From assembly GCA_021737145.1 (NCBI GenBank), contig JAIPEN010000001.1:62001-126000 (forward strand): a stretch of DNA of 64,000 bases. Direction: 5' to 3'. Positions 1 to 8,413 of the stretch are shown piece by piece; position 1 is the stretch's first letter; the number at the start of each line of letters is the position of its first letter. The notes beneath the pieces are model-generated. The model saw only the letters and a list, made by a program, of their open reading frames with translations. It had not been told where the DNA came from and searched no databases. The DNA comes from Desulfarculaceae bacterium (GTDB taxonomy: Bacteria; Desulfobacterota; Desulfarculia; Desulfarculales; Desulfarculaceae). Both the position numbers and the translations under genes were made by a program.

Positions 1-29
1 AGGGCAGCCATGCCGGCTGCCGGGTTGTT

Positions 30-608
30 TTAGCGCAGGCCGTCCTCGTACTTGGCCTCTTCCTTGGTCAGCCCGCCCACGCGGGGCAGGGGGCGTCCCG
101 AGTCGGTGACCACCAGGGCCACCAATATCTCGTCGGGAAGGGGCGCGTCCTCCAGGCTTACGGTCATGCCGTCAAAGTGGGAGCGGACAAAGGCCGCGTC
201 CTTGTGGTTCAGGGGAACGTCGATGGTGCAGCCGGCCGGACCCCGCTTTTTGACCGAGGGGATCAGGGCCAGGCCCCGGCCCAGGGCCTTGCGGAAGGGG
301 GCGCCCAGCTTGGGGTGCAGAATGGCCGCGCCGTGCTCCAACTCGCCCCTGAGGCCCACGATGGCCGCCTTGCCGTAGCTCTCGCACTGCTCGGGCTCGA
401 CGCCCAGGGCCTCGCGGGCCTTGTCGCCCAAAAGGCCGCCCAGCTCCTCGCCCATGTCCATGAGCTCGCTCAAGTCCTCTTGGTACTCATGGGCAAAGGG
501 GTTGGCGATTACCGCGATGGCCGCGGCCTTGCGGGTGGGCGGGGCGATGCTCTTGCCCGCCTCGCTCAGGGTTTCTTCGACTATGGTGACCAGCTTGCGA
601 ATCCGCAT
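30..608 (-). CDS. Amino acid synthesis family protein (AA_synth / DUF1185)
   Basis: A 192-residue soluble protein with no signal peptide or membrane segment. Overall sequence, including AIAVIANPFA near residues 30-39, matches the AA_synth (DUF1185) family. No reaction has been firmly assigned to the family, and its name rests on old genetic evidence. The start has a clear GGAGG ribosome binding site. It is the last gene of a minus-strand run behind the regulator and the enamidase, with 29 bases between stop and start. I recall the family sitting beside amidohydrolase, 6-hydroxynicotinate reductase-like and UPF0280 genes in Proteobacteria, and all four occur in this window. I infer a role in the same ring-degradation pathway, substrate unknown. 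Confidence 0.85.
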   Translation of the reverse strand: MRIRKLVTIVEETLSEAGKSIAPPTRKAAAIAVIANPFAHEYQEDLSELMDMGEELGGLLGDKAREALGVEPEQCESYGKAAIVGLRGELEHGAAILHPKLGAPFRKALGRGLALIPSVKKRGPAGCTIDVPLNHKDAAFVRSHFDGMTVSLEDAPLPDEILVALVVTDSGRPLPRVGGLTKEEAKYEDGLR

Positions 609-637
609 GGTTCAATCCTCCAAAAAAACTATTCAGA

Positions 638-1795
638 CTAGGCGGCCACCTGGGCGGCGCGCATCGGCGGCGGGGTGTTGCGGCTCTTGGCAACCACCAC
701 CTTGCCGTCGATCAGGATAAGGGAAACGCCGGGGGTGTCGCCCTCGGCTAGGGCCTGGAGCACGTCCTTGCCCGGCGAGCCGATGGGGGTGTCCATGCAA
801 ACCAGGTCCGCCTCGCGGCCCTCGGCGATGACTCCCCGGTTCAGGCCGTAGAGCGCCGCGGTGTTGCCGCTGGCCATGGCCACGGTCAGCTCCGGAGCCA
901 CCCCGCCCAGGCTGGCCACCAGGGCCATGTTGCGCAGGATGCCCAGGGTTACCACCCCGGTGCCCGAGGGCGCGTCGTTGCCGAAGATCACCCGGCCCCA
1001 TTGCTTGGTCTCGTTTATGTACCGGGCCACCTCCGCCGCGCGGCGCACGTTGCCGCACTGCACGATCTCGATGGCCGCGTCGCTCTGGTCGATGATGGCC
1101 TTGGCCCCTTCCAGGCTCACCGCGGTGGGGCCGCCGTTGATGTGGCTGGCCACCGAGGGATTGACCGCGATGATCTGCTCGGCGCCCACCACCGAAGAGC
1201 CGGGGATGGAGGTGCCGCCGGTGTGCATCATCACGGTCATGCCGCGCTTGCGGGCCCAGGAGACCATCTCCGTGGCCTCGGGGGGCTCCTTGACCGAACC
1301 CAGGCCCACCTCGCCCACCACGCGCACGCCGGCCTGGAAGCACTCTTCAATATCTTGTTCGGTCAGGCCCTTTTCCAGGATCAGGGAGCCGCCCAAAACT
1401 TTCATGCCGCCGGGGCGTACCGTGGCCCAGCTCTTGGCGGCCACGATGGCCAGGCTCTTGGCGCCCAGGGGGTCCTTGGGGCGGCCGGGCAGGTGCACCT
1501 CTCCCGCGCTGATGGAGGTGGTCACACCGCCATGCAGGGAGGAGTCCAGAAAATTGACCATCAGCTGGCGCGGGGTCCAGTCGCCCAGCACCACGTGGCA
1601 GTGGGAGTCGATCAATCCCGGAGTCAGGGCGCAGCCCTTGGCGTCGATGACCGTGGCCCCTTCCGGGGCGCTCAGGCCGGAGCCGACTTTTTGGATCAGG
1701 CCGTCGTCGATGAGGATGCTGTCCGCCTCCAGGATGGGCTTGTCCACCTGGCCGCTGAGCATCAGACCCACGTTTTTAATAAGAACCGTGCTCAT
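638..1795 (-). CDS. ena: Enamidase-like metal-dependent amidohydrolase
   Basis: A 385-residue amidohydrolase of the size of Eubacterium barkeri enamidase, which hydrolyses 1,4,5,6-tetrahydro-6-oxonicotinate to 2-formylglutarate and ammonia. From memory, it resembles that enzyme almost end to end, including MHTGGTSIPGS, SHINGGPTA, GNDAPSGTG and the C-terminal KSRNTPP. Candidate metal ligands are the HCH pair (65, 67), Glu162, His191, His218 and Asp274. The start chosen has a strong GGAGGAGG site, which rules out an upstream in-frame start near 1855. It lies between the XRE-cupin regulator and the AA_synth gene on the minus strand, divergent from the transport and hydroxylase genes. The exact substrate is inferred; a related lactam or imide is possible. 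Confidence 0.85.
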   Translation of the reverse strand: MSTVLIKNVGLMLSGQVDKPILEADSILIDDGLIQKVGSGLSAPEGATVIDAKGCALTPGLIDSHCHVVLGDWTPRQLMVNFLDSSLHGGVTTSISAGEVHLPGRPKDPLGAKSLAIVAAKSWATVRPGGMKVLGGSLILEKGLTEQDIEECFQAGVRVVGEVGLGSVKEPPEATEMVSWARKRGMTVMMHTGGTSIPGSSVVGAEQIIAVNPSVASHINGGPTAVSLEGAKAIIDQSDAAIEIVQCGNVRRAAEVARYINETKQWGRVIFGNDAPSGTGVVTLGILRNMALVASLGGVAPELTVAMASGNTAALYGLNRGVIAEGREADLVCMDTPIGSPGKDVLQALAEGDTPGVSLILIDGKVVVAKSRNTPPPMRAAQVAA

Positions 1796-1827
1796 GGGTG
1801 TAAATCCTCCTCCAAAAAACGCGCCGC

Positions 1828-2373
1828 CTACCAACTGGGCGGGGTCACCACCCACACCACGCGGCAGGGCTCGTTGGCCTCGTTGGTCCAGGCGTGGGGC
1901 TGGCTGGATGAGTAATAAAAGGACGAACCAGCGGGCACCAGATGGATGTCCTCGCCCAGGCGAAGGGTGAGCTCACCCTCCAGCACCAGGCCGAACTCCT
2001 CGCCCACGTGGTGATAGTCTTCCCGGGTGCCGCCCCCGGGTTGGATGACGGTGTAGAACGGCTGCATGTGACGATGCTTGACCATGGTCACCATCTGCTT
2101 GATGTCCGCCTTCCAGCGGGGCAGGCTCACCTGCACCCACTGGGAAGGATCCGTGACCACCGGATCATGCTCGTCCTCGTCCGCGAAAAAGTCCACAATG
2201 CGCGCATCCAGCACCGAGGCGATGCGTTTTAGCGAGGCGATGGACGGCGAAGCCTTGTCGTGCTCGACCTGCGATAAATAAGAAGCGGTGCAATCGGCTT
2301 TGTCGGCCACTTGCTTGAGCGTCAGCTTTTGCGCCAGACGCATCTGCTTAATTTTGCTCCCCAAGCTCTGCAA
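1828..2373 (-). CDS. XRE-family transcriptional regulator with C-terminal cupin
   Basis: A 181-residue regulator. Residues about 5-60 form an XRE-type helix-turn-helix, with KQVADKADCTASYLSQVEHD spanning the recognition helix. Residues about 105-178 form a cupin beta-barrel (PGGGTREDYHHVGEEFGLVLEG) that probably binds a small-molecule effector. It heads the minus-strand run with the enamidase and AA_synth genes and faces the promoter at 2407-2450, the usual position of a local pathway regulator. I infer that it controls both that promoter and the similar one at 3941-3984. Whether it represses or activates cannot be told from sequence. Confidence 0.9.
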   Translation of the reverse strand: MQSLGSKIKQMRLAQKLTLKQVADKADCTASYLSQVEHDKASPSIASLKRIASVLDARIVDFFADEDEHDPVVTDPSQWVQVSLPRWKADIKQMVTMVKHRHMQPFYTVIQPGGGTREDYHHVGEEFGLVLEGELTLRLGEDIHLVPAGSSFYYSSSQPHAWTNEANEPCRVVWVVTPPSW

Positions 2374-2406
2374 AGGACCCTCTACTCCCCAAATCCGGCA
2401 AAAGCG

Positions 2407-2450
2407 CTTGACGTGTACCGAGATTTAAATATAATCTAATAAATAAAATA
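2407..2450 (+). promoter_or_regulatory. Promoter P1 with AT-rich operator-like element
   Basis: TTGACG at 2408-2413 and TATAAT at 2430-2435 are 16 bases apart, close to sigma-70 consensus. The -10 is embedded in ATTTAAATATA. The 44-base block matches 3941-3984 at 33 positions, including both hexamers' context and the downstream AAATAAA. It points at the binding-protein gene, leaving a leader of about 200 bases. The region also lies just upstream of the divergent XRE-cupin gene. A shared operator is inferred. Confidence 0.65.
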
Positions 2451-2638
2451 TCGCTTAAATACGAGAAGGTCAAGAGCAAAGCGAGGAGAGATAGAGCGGG
2501 TTGGCTGGCCGGAAAGAATTGGGCCCCAGAAAGCCCTTCAACTGGCTAAAATATACCTATAAAACACAGTGGGCGCATTATGCAAGACTGCCGGGCGCCC
2601 CTATCGCTCAACCTCAATCGCGGCAAGGTTAACAAAAA

Positions 2639-3868
2639 ATGATCCTAGGACGAGCCGGAATCTTCTTGCTGGCTTTGGTTATGGTAACGGGTCTGGGCGC
2701 CACGACCCCAGGCGCGGCGGCAGGGGAGTTCAGAATCGGCTGCGCGCTGCCCTTGACCGGCGCTTACGGCAAAACCGGCCAATTGGTCAGAGACGCCTAC
2801 ACCTTTTGGGCCGAACATATCAACTATGATGGCGGCATATCCGGCAAATATCCCGTCAGGCTGGTTTTCCACGACGACCGCTCCAACCCGCAAAAGAGCG
2901 CCAAGTTGGTGGAGAGGTTGATCACCCAGGACAAGGTGGACCTGATCCTGGGTTCCTGCGGCTCCTCCTCGGTCATGGCCGCCTCGGCCGTGGCCGCGCG
3001 TCACCAATATCCCTATCCCTCCAGCTGCGCGGCATCTGAGAAAATCTTCCAGCAACACAACCGCTACTACTTCAGCACCCAGAGCAGCGCCACCAAAGAG
3101 GTGGGCGCATGCGTGGCCCTGTTCGAGGGCGTAAGCCCCAAACCCAAGAGCGTGGCCATAGTGGGCACCAATATTCCCTCCGCCATGGAGGCCTGCGCGG
3201 GCTTTCGGGAGTATGCCCATCATTACGGCTTCAAGATTGTCCACTTCGAGCTGTTCCCCGTAATGCTCAAGGACTACAACACCATCCTCCTCAAGGCCAA
3301 GGCCAAGAAGCCCGATCTGCTGTTGGTGGGCTGCCATCTGGAATCTGCCCTCAAGGTGATGAAGGCAATCAAGGAGATCGACTTCAACCCCAAGGCGGTG
3401 GTTTTCAGCCATGGCCCCGCGGCGCCGGCCTTCAGGCTGGGGCTCAAGGCCCGAGCCAACTACGCGTTCGCGCCCAGCGCCTGGACCCCCAATCTGCCTT
3501 ACAAGGGAGCGGTTTTCGGCAGCGCCCGCGAGTTCAGCGATGCTTACGAGAAGCGCTTCGGCCGTGCGCCGGAATACATGGAAGCGGCCAGCATCGCCGC
3601 GGCGTTGGCCCTGCAAAAAGGGCTGGAGGCCCTGAACCTCAAGCCCGGCCTGGGCCAGGACGGCCGGATCAGGCTGACCGAGAAGCTTCACGCCATGGAC
3701 CTGATGACCTTTTACGGGCCGGTGCGCTTCGGCCCGGACGGGGACAATCAAGGACACACCCCGGTGGCGGTGCAGGTGCAGGACCAGCGGCTGGTAAACG
3801 TCTTTCCGGCCAAATGGGCCGAGAGAAAGCCTCTTTACCCCATGCCGGCCTGGAAAAACCGCAAATAA
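2639..3868 (+). CDS. ABC-type branched-chain/amide substrate-binding protein, orphan
   Basis: A 409-residue periplasmic binding protein of the LivJ/urea-amide type (Peripla_BP_6). It has an N-terminal signal peptide ending around the GAAAG region (residues 24-28), then the typical opening FRIGCALPLTGAYGKTGQ. The rest shows the two-lobed family pattern. No ABC permease or ATPase gene follows; the next genes encode a TRAP transporter. It may serve a transporter elsewhere or act as a sensor or scavenger. It is transcribed from P1, and the ribosome binding site is weak. The ligand is not deducible, but the context suggests a heterocyclic acid or amide. Confidence 0.85.
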   Translation: MILGRAGIFLLALVMVTGLGATTPGAAAGEFRIGCALPLTGAYGKTGQLVRDAYTFWAEHINYDGGISGKYPVRLVFHDDRSNPQKSAKLVERLITQDKVDLILGSCGSSSVMAASAVAARHQYPYPSSCAASEKIFQQHNRYYFSTQSSATKEVGACVALFEGVSPKPKSVAIVGTNIPSAMEACAGFREYAHHYGFKIVHFELFPVMLKDYNTILLKAKAKKPDLLLVGCHLESALKVMKAIKEIDFNPKAVVFSHGPAAPAFRLGLKARANYAFAPSAWTPNLPYKGAVFGSAREFSDAYEKRFGRAPEYMEAASIAAALALQKGLEALNLKPGLGQDGRIRLTEKLHAMDLMTFYGPVRFGPDGDNQGHTPVAVQVQDQRLVNVFPAKWAERKPLYPMPAWKNRK

Positions 3869-3940
3869 GCAGGCGAAACCGGGCTATTCCCGGGGGCATG
3901 CGGAGTTGGTTCAGGCTTTTTGGGGGATTCAAGCAAAAAA

Positions 3941-3984
3941 CTTGACGGGAAATTAAATTTAAATATATTTAAACAAATAAAGTA
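3941..3984 (+). promoter_or_regulatory. Promoter P2 with perfect 16-bp palindrome
   Basis: TTGACG at 3942-3947 and TATATT at 3964-3969 are 16 bases apart. A perfect palindrome, TTTAAATATATTTAAA (3958-3973), overlaps the -10. The block matches P1 (2407-2450) at 33 of 44 positions. It sits about 170 bases before the TRAP binding-protein start and probably drives the long operon reaching UPF0280. The remaining bases of 3869-4150 show nothing else convincing apart from a weak CCGGG/CCCGG hairpin near 3890. Confidence 0.65.
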
Positions 3985-4150
3985 GGTCTTAACCTACGTG
4001 CGGGCCCCGGCCCAACGGCAAGCGTACCAGGGAGTGGTCGCCAAGATGAAACGAGGGGTCGCTAAATAACGAGATAGCTTTTGGTTGGCTATTATTTTAG
4101 CGCTTTCAGGCGCGTCATCCTTGTCACCTCATTTAAGGAGGGCTTGATTC

Positions 4151-5221
4151 ATGAAAAAGTTTGTTTGGATGTTGTGCTTTTTCGCGGCACTGCTGGTTAG
4201 CTTCGCCGGCGTAACCAACGCCAAGGCGGCTGATGAGAAAAAAAGTATCCACTTGAAATTCTCCACCTGGCATCCGCCCATGAGCCGCGAGGTCAAGACG
4301 GTGTGGATTCCCATGCTGGAGGAGCTCAAGAAACGCAGCGACGGACGCATCACCTACACCCTCTATGCTGGCGGCGCCTTGGGCAAGGGCCCGGAGCACT
4401 TTGATATCGTGAAGAACGGCCTGTCGGACATGGGCTACTTCACCGCCACCTGGACCCCCGGCCGCTTCCCCATGACCGACGTGCTCTCCATGGCGGCCTG
4501 GGTCGACGGCAAGGACCTCGCGGCCGACATCGGCAACAAGGTGTACGCCAAGGCCCTGAAGGACGAGTTCAAGGGCGTCAAGGTCCTGGAGCTCAACGGC
4601 TGCATCCAGGCCTTCCTGTGGACCACCAAGCCGGTGCACACCCTGGATGACCTCAAGGGCCTGAAGATCCGCACCCCCGGCGGCATGCAGACCAACTACA
4701 TCAAGGCCCTGGGCGCTCAGCCCGTGTTCATGCCCTTGGGCGACGTGTACCTGGCCATGGAGACCGGCACCATCGACGGCCTGGTGACCTGTCCTCCCCT
4801 GGTTTTGGCCTTCAAGCTCTATGAAGTGGCCAAGTTCGGCGTCAAGGCCACCTTCGGCTGCGTGTCCGAGGGCGTGATCATGAACCAGAAGTCCTGGGAC
4901 CGCACTCCGGCCGACCTGCAGGCGATCATCACCGAGGTGGTGGGCAACCCCTTCGCGCACACCCACGGCCTGGACAAGAAGACCTACGCCCAGATGATGA
5001 AGGAGCTCAAGGCCAAGGGCGTGAAGGTCTACGACCTGCCTCCCAAGGAGGAGGAGCGCTGGTTCGCCCGCTTCCAGGACGTCACCCGCAAGTGGGTGGC
5101 CGACCTGGAGAAGCAGGGCAAGCCCGCCAAGGAGGCGGTCATGATGTACACCACGATCGTGGAGCAGGCCGGTTCCACCTGCGTGGCCACGCCTCCCGAG
5201 TGGAAGTCCGAGAAGAAGTAA
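4151..5221 (+). CDS. dctP: TRAP transporter substrate-binding protein (DctP family)
   Basis: A 356-residue periplasmic receptor. Residues 1-27 are a Sec signal peptide cut after the NAKAA region. The mature protein opens with HLKFSTWHPP and contains KGLKIRTPGG, whose arginine normally grips a substrate carboxylate in DctP proteins. It delivers ligand to the DctQM permease encoded 39 bases downstream. The start has AAGGAGG spaced for translation. Family knowledge and the conserved Arg point to an organic acid. The downstream hydroxylase and reductase suggest an aromatic or heterocyclic carboxylate such as nicotinate, which is inference. Confidence 0.92.
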   Translation: MKKFVWMLCFFAALLVSFAGVTNAKAADEKKSIHLKFSTWHPPMSREVKTVWIPMLEELKKRSDGRITYTLYAGGALGKGPEHFDIVKNGLSDMGYFTATWTPGRFPMTDVLSMAAWVDGKDLAADIGNKVYAKALKDEFKGVKVLELNGCIQAFLWTTKPVHTLDDLKGLKIRTPGGMQTNYIKALGAQPVFMPLGDVYLAMETGTIDGLVTCPPLVLAFKLYEVAKFGVKATFGCVSEGVIMNQKSWDRTPADLQAIITEVVGNPFAHTHGLDKKTYAQMMKELKAKGVKVYDLPPKEEERWFARFQDVTRKWVADLEKQGKPAKEAVMMYTTIVEQAGSTCVATPPEWKSEKK

Positions 5222-5260
5222 CCCGTTGGCAGGCACAGGCCCCGCCACCCGGGAGAGCCT

Positions 5261-5749
5261 ATGGAAACGTATGAAAATATAAAGGCCTTTATCCAAAAGG
5301 TGACTCGCGGGTTGACCTATGTGGGCATGTTTCTGCTCATCCCAATGATGCTATTGACGGCAGCCGAAGTGGTGGGCCGGGGCGCTTGGTCCCGGCCCAT
5401 CCCCGGCACCTTGGAGCTGTCCAGCTACATGCTGTCGGTGTTTATCCTGCTGGGGCTGGCCTACACCCAGCAGGTGAAGGGGCACGTGCGGGTGACCATG
5501 TTCACCGACCGGCTGCCCGAAAAAGTTTCCCTGAGCTTTTATTTGCTAACCACCCTACTGAGCATCTTCATCATCGCCATGCTCTGCTGGCAAGGCTACG
5601 TGGTAGCCATGGAAGAGCAGTCCGTCTCGGACATGCTGCGCGTGCCCCAATATCCCTTCCGGATGCTGGTGGCCGTGGGAGCCCTTTTCCTTTGCCTGGA
5701 GCTGGTGTGCGATTTGGTGGACACCGTGCGCAAGCTGGCAGGTAACTGA
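5261..5749 (+). CDS. dctQ: TRAP transporter small permease (DctQ family)
   Basis: A 162-residue inner-membrane protein with four predicted transmembrane helices, around residues 18-40, 52-70, 90-112 and 130-152. It contains the DctQ-type RPIPGTLELSSYMLSVFILL segment. DctQ pairs with the large DctM permease and couples sodium-driven uptake to the periplasmic receptor. A GGGAG ribosome binding site precedes the start. Its stop overlaps the DctM start as TGATG, so translation is coupled. Confidence 0.92.
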   Translation: METYENIKAFIQKVTRGLTYVGMFLLIPMMLLTAAEVVGRGAWSRPIPGTLELSSYMLSVFILLGLAYTQQVKGHVRVTMFTDRLPEKVSLSFYLLTTLLSIFIIAMLCWQGYVVAMEEQSVSDMLRVPQYPFRMLVAVGALFLCLELVCDLVDTVRKLAGN

Positions 5750-7059
5750 TGTTGGATCCCATCACCGTGGGAGTGATCGGCACCATCGCCGTTTTCGTGC
5801 TCCTGTTTCTAGGCATGCCCATCGCCTTTGCCCTGATGCTGGTGGGCTTTTCAGGCATCAGCTATCTGGCCTCCATGGAGGCGGCCCTGCCCAAGCTGGC
5901 CAGCACGGTATGGGAGGTGGCCTCTTTCTATCCCTACACCGTGATACCCCTGTTCATCGTCATGGGCGGCTTTGCCAGCAGCTCGGGCATCACCAGCGAG
6001 CTCTACGGCACCTTTGACAAGTGGATGCGCCGCCTGCCCGGCGGTCTGGCCATCGCCACCATCGGTGCCTGCGGCGGCTTCGCGGCGGTGTCCGGCTCCT
6101 CGGTGGCCACCGCGGCCACCATGGGCACCGTGGCCCTGCCGGAGATGAAACGCTTCAACTACCGGGCCAGCCTGGCCTCGGGCTCCGTGGCCGCCGGCGG
6201 CACCCTGGGCTTTTTGATCCCCCCCAGCATCGGCTTCGTGGTCTACGGCATGCTCACCGAGCAGTCCATCGGCAAGCTGCTGGTGGCCGGCATCCTGCCG
6301 GGGCTTTTGCTCACCTTCTCCTACGTGGGCATCGTGGTCGCCTGGGTGAAAATGAATCCCTCGGCCGCCCCGGCCAGCCCGGACAAGGTAAGCTGGGCCG
6401 AAAAGTTCGCCTCCCTCAGGGGCGTGTGGGAGCCGCTGGCCCTGTTCTGCATCGTCATGGGCGGCATCTACGCCGGCTTCTTCACCCCCACCGAGGCCGG
6501 CGCGGTGGGCGCCACGGTGCTGTTTATCGTGGCCCTGGCCAAGCGCCGCCTAAGCTGGCAGGTTCTCCTGGGAGCCCTGTTCGAGTCGGTGCGCATCTCG
6601 GTGATGGTGTTGTTTTTGGTGGCCGGGGCCAACGTGTTCAGCTACTTCCTGGCCCTTTCCACCATCCCCACCCAGGTGGCCACCTGGGCCTCGGGCCTGG
6701 AGGTATCGCCCTATCTGATCCACACGGTGATCATCCTCATCTACCTTTTCCTGGGCTGCTTCCTGGACGCCATCTCCATGATGGTGCTCACCCTGCCGGT
6801 GATCTATCCCATCATCACCGCATTGCACTTCGACCCCATCTGGTTCGGGGTCATCGCCGTGCTGATGATGGAGGCGGGGCTCATCACGCCGCCCATGGGG
6901 TTGAACATCTTCACCGTGGCGGGGGTGGACCCGGACACCAAACTGGAGACCATCTTCAAGGGAGTCGCTCCCTTCCTGTTGGCCATATTCTTCATCGCCT
7001 TCTTGATCACGGTCATCCCGGGCATCGCAACCTTCTTGCCCGGCCTGATGAACCGTTAA
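5749..7059 (+). CDS. dctM: TRAP transporter large permease (DctM family)
   Basis: A 436-residue inner-membrane permease with about twelve hydrophobic helices and normal family length. It has hallmark glycine-rich stretches such as GACGGFAAVSGSSVATAATM, GFLIPPS, and the C-terminal MEAGLITPPMGLNIF. It forms the ion-driven translocation channel of the TRAP system with the preceding DctQ. The molybdenum hydroxylase genes start 14 bases after its stop, so uptake and first catabolic steps are probably one transcript from P2. Confidence 0.94.
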   Translation: MLDPITVGVIGTIAVFVLLFLGMPIAFALMLVGFSGISYLASMEAALPKLASTVWEVASFYPYTVIPLFIVMGGFASSSGITSELYGTFDKWMRRLPGGLAIATIGACGGFAAVSGSSVATAATMGTVALPEMKRFNYRASLASGSVAAGGTLGFLIPPSIGFVVYGMLTEQSIGKLLVAGILPGLLLTFSYVGIVVAWVKMNPSAAPASPDKVSWAEKFASLRGVWEPLALFCIVMGGIYAGFFTPTEAGAVGATVLFIVALAKRRLSWQVLLGALFESVRISVMVLFLVAGANVFSYFLALSTIPTQVATWASGLEVSPYLIHTVIILIYLFLGCFLDAISMMVLTLPVIYPIITALHFDPIWFGVIAVLMMEAGLITPPMGLNIFTVAGVDPDTKLETIFKGVAPFLLAIFFIAFLITVIPGIATFLPGLMNR

Positions 7060-7073
7060 TAAAAGGCTTGAGC

Positions 7074-7556
7074 ATGCCCCTCAAGTTCACTGTAAACGGC
7101 TCCCCCGTGAGCCTGGAGGATGTGCCCGGCGAGGCCACCCTGTTGGAGGTGCTGCGCGAGCGGTTGGACCTTCTGGGGGTTAAGGAAGGCTGCGGGGTGG
7201 GTGAATGTGGAGCCTGCACCGTGCTCCTGGACGGGCAGGCGGTCAACTCCTGCCTCATCGCCGCCTGGCAGGCCCAGGACCGCGAGGTGACCACCGTGGA
7301 GGGCCTGGCCCATGGCCGGGAGCTGCACCCCATGCAGCAGGCCTTCGCGGAGACCGGCGCGGTGCAGTGCGGCTTTTGCACGCCCGGCATGATCCTCTCT
7401 TCCCTGGACCTGGTCAGCCAAGAGCCAGATCCCGGCGAGTCCGAGATTCGCCGCGCCCTGTCGGGCAACCTGTGCCGCTGCACCGGTTATCACGACATAG
7501 TGCGCGCGGTGCGGCGGGGAGCCCAGCGATTGCGGGGGGAGGGCAGCGAATCGTGA
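7074..7556 (+). CDS. Molybdenum hydroxylase, 2Fe-2S subunit
   Basis: A 160-residue ferredoxin-like subunit of the xanthine oxidase family. The plant-type 2Fe-2S cluster is bound by Cys40, Cys45, Cys48 and Cys60. The second cluster uses Cys99, Cys102, Cys134 and Cys136 (CGFC and LCRCTG). It carries electrons from the molybdenum centre to the FAD subunit. The last bases overlap the GTG start of the FAD subunit. It corresponds functionally to NdhS of nicotinate dehydrogenase, but the family alone does not fix the substrate. Confidence 0.93.
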   Translation: MPLKFTVNGSPVSLEDVPGEATLLEVLRERLDLLGVKEGCGVGECGACTVLLDGQAVNSCLIAAWQAQDREVTTVEGLAHGRELHPMQQAFAETGAVQCGFCTPGMILSSLDLVSQEPDPGESEIRRALSGNLCRCTGYHDIVRAVRRGAQRLRGEGSES

Positions 7557-8413
7557 GCCGCTTCGTCTCGCCCGCCTCCCTGGACGAGGCCCTGGAGGCA
7601 CAGTCTCAGGCCGGAGCCCAGGCCCTGGCCGGGGGCACCGACCTCATGGTGACCCTTCGCAAGGCCCGCCTCAGCGGGGGCCAGATGCCCAAACTGCTGG
7701 TGGACCTGAGCCGTTTGCTCGAGCTGCAACGCCTGAACCTGGAGGGTGGTGCGCCCTATCTGGGGGCGGGCCTGACTTTTCGCTTTTTGGAGAGCAACCC
7801 CCTGGTCACCGAACGCCTGCCCCTATTGGCCCGGGCCGCCGCCTCGGTGGGCTCGGTGCAGGTGCGCTCCACCGCCACCCTGGGTGGCAACGTGGCCAAC
7901 GCTTCGCCCGCGGCCGATGGCCTCACCGCCTTGGTGTGCCTGGACGCGGTCGCCGAGATCGCCTCGCCCCGGGGAGCGCGGCATTGCCCGCTTGCCGAGC
8001 TGATCACCGCGCCCTACCAGACCACCCTGGACTTGGACGAGATCATCCTGGGCTTTGCCCTGTCTCCGCCGCCCGATCCGGCTGGCCAGGCCTTTCTCAA
8101 GGTGGGCCGCCGCGGCGAGGTGGCTGTGGCCCGGCTGAACCTGGCCGTGGCCCTGGACCGGGACATGGCCGATCCCCGGGTGGTGCTGGGTTCCTGCTTT
8201 CCCACGCCCCGCCGTCTGGCCGACGTGGAGGGGCTGCTCAAGGGCGCGGCTCCGGAGCCCGCCTTGTGGCAAAAGGCCGGCGAGCTGGCGGCCAGTCACT
8301 TCACAGACGTATGCGGTTGGCGCTCCTCGGCTGACTACAAGGTCCCGGCCATCACCCGCTGCACGGCCCAGGCCCTGTCCCGGGCCTGGTCCGGGTTGGA
8401 GGCCGCGTCATGA
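7553..8413 (+). CDS. Molybdenum hydroxylase, FAD-binding subunit
   Basis: A 286-residue FAD_binding_5/CO_deh_flav_C protein. AGGTDLMV (about residues 22-29) and TLGGNVANASPAAD (about 108-121) are the usual FAD-contacting loops. The GTG start at 7553 overlaps the stop of the 2Fe-2S gene, and its own end overlaps the Mo subunit start by four bases. This tight coupling gives stoichiometric subunits. It probably passes electrons to NAD(P)+ or another carrier. Specificity cannot be read from this subunit. Confidence 0.92.
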   Translation: MSRFVSPASLDEALEAQSQAGAQALAGGTDLMVTLRKARLSGGQMPKLLVDLSRLLELQRLNLEGGAPYLGAGLTFRFLESNPLVTERLPLLARAAASVGSVQVRSTATLGGNVANASPAADGLTALVCLDAVAEIASPRGARHCPLAELITAPYQTTLDLDEIILGFALSPPPDPAGQAFLKVGRRGEVAVARLNLAVALDRDMADPRVVLGSCFPTPRRLADVEGLLKGAAPEPALWQKAGELAASHFTDVCGWRSSADYKVPAITRCTAQALSRAWSGLEAAS

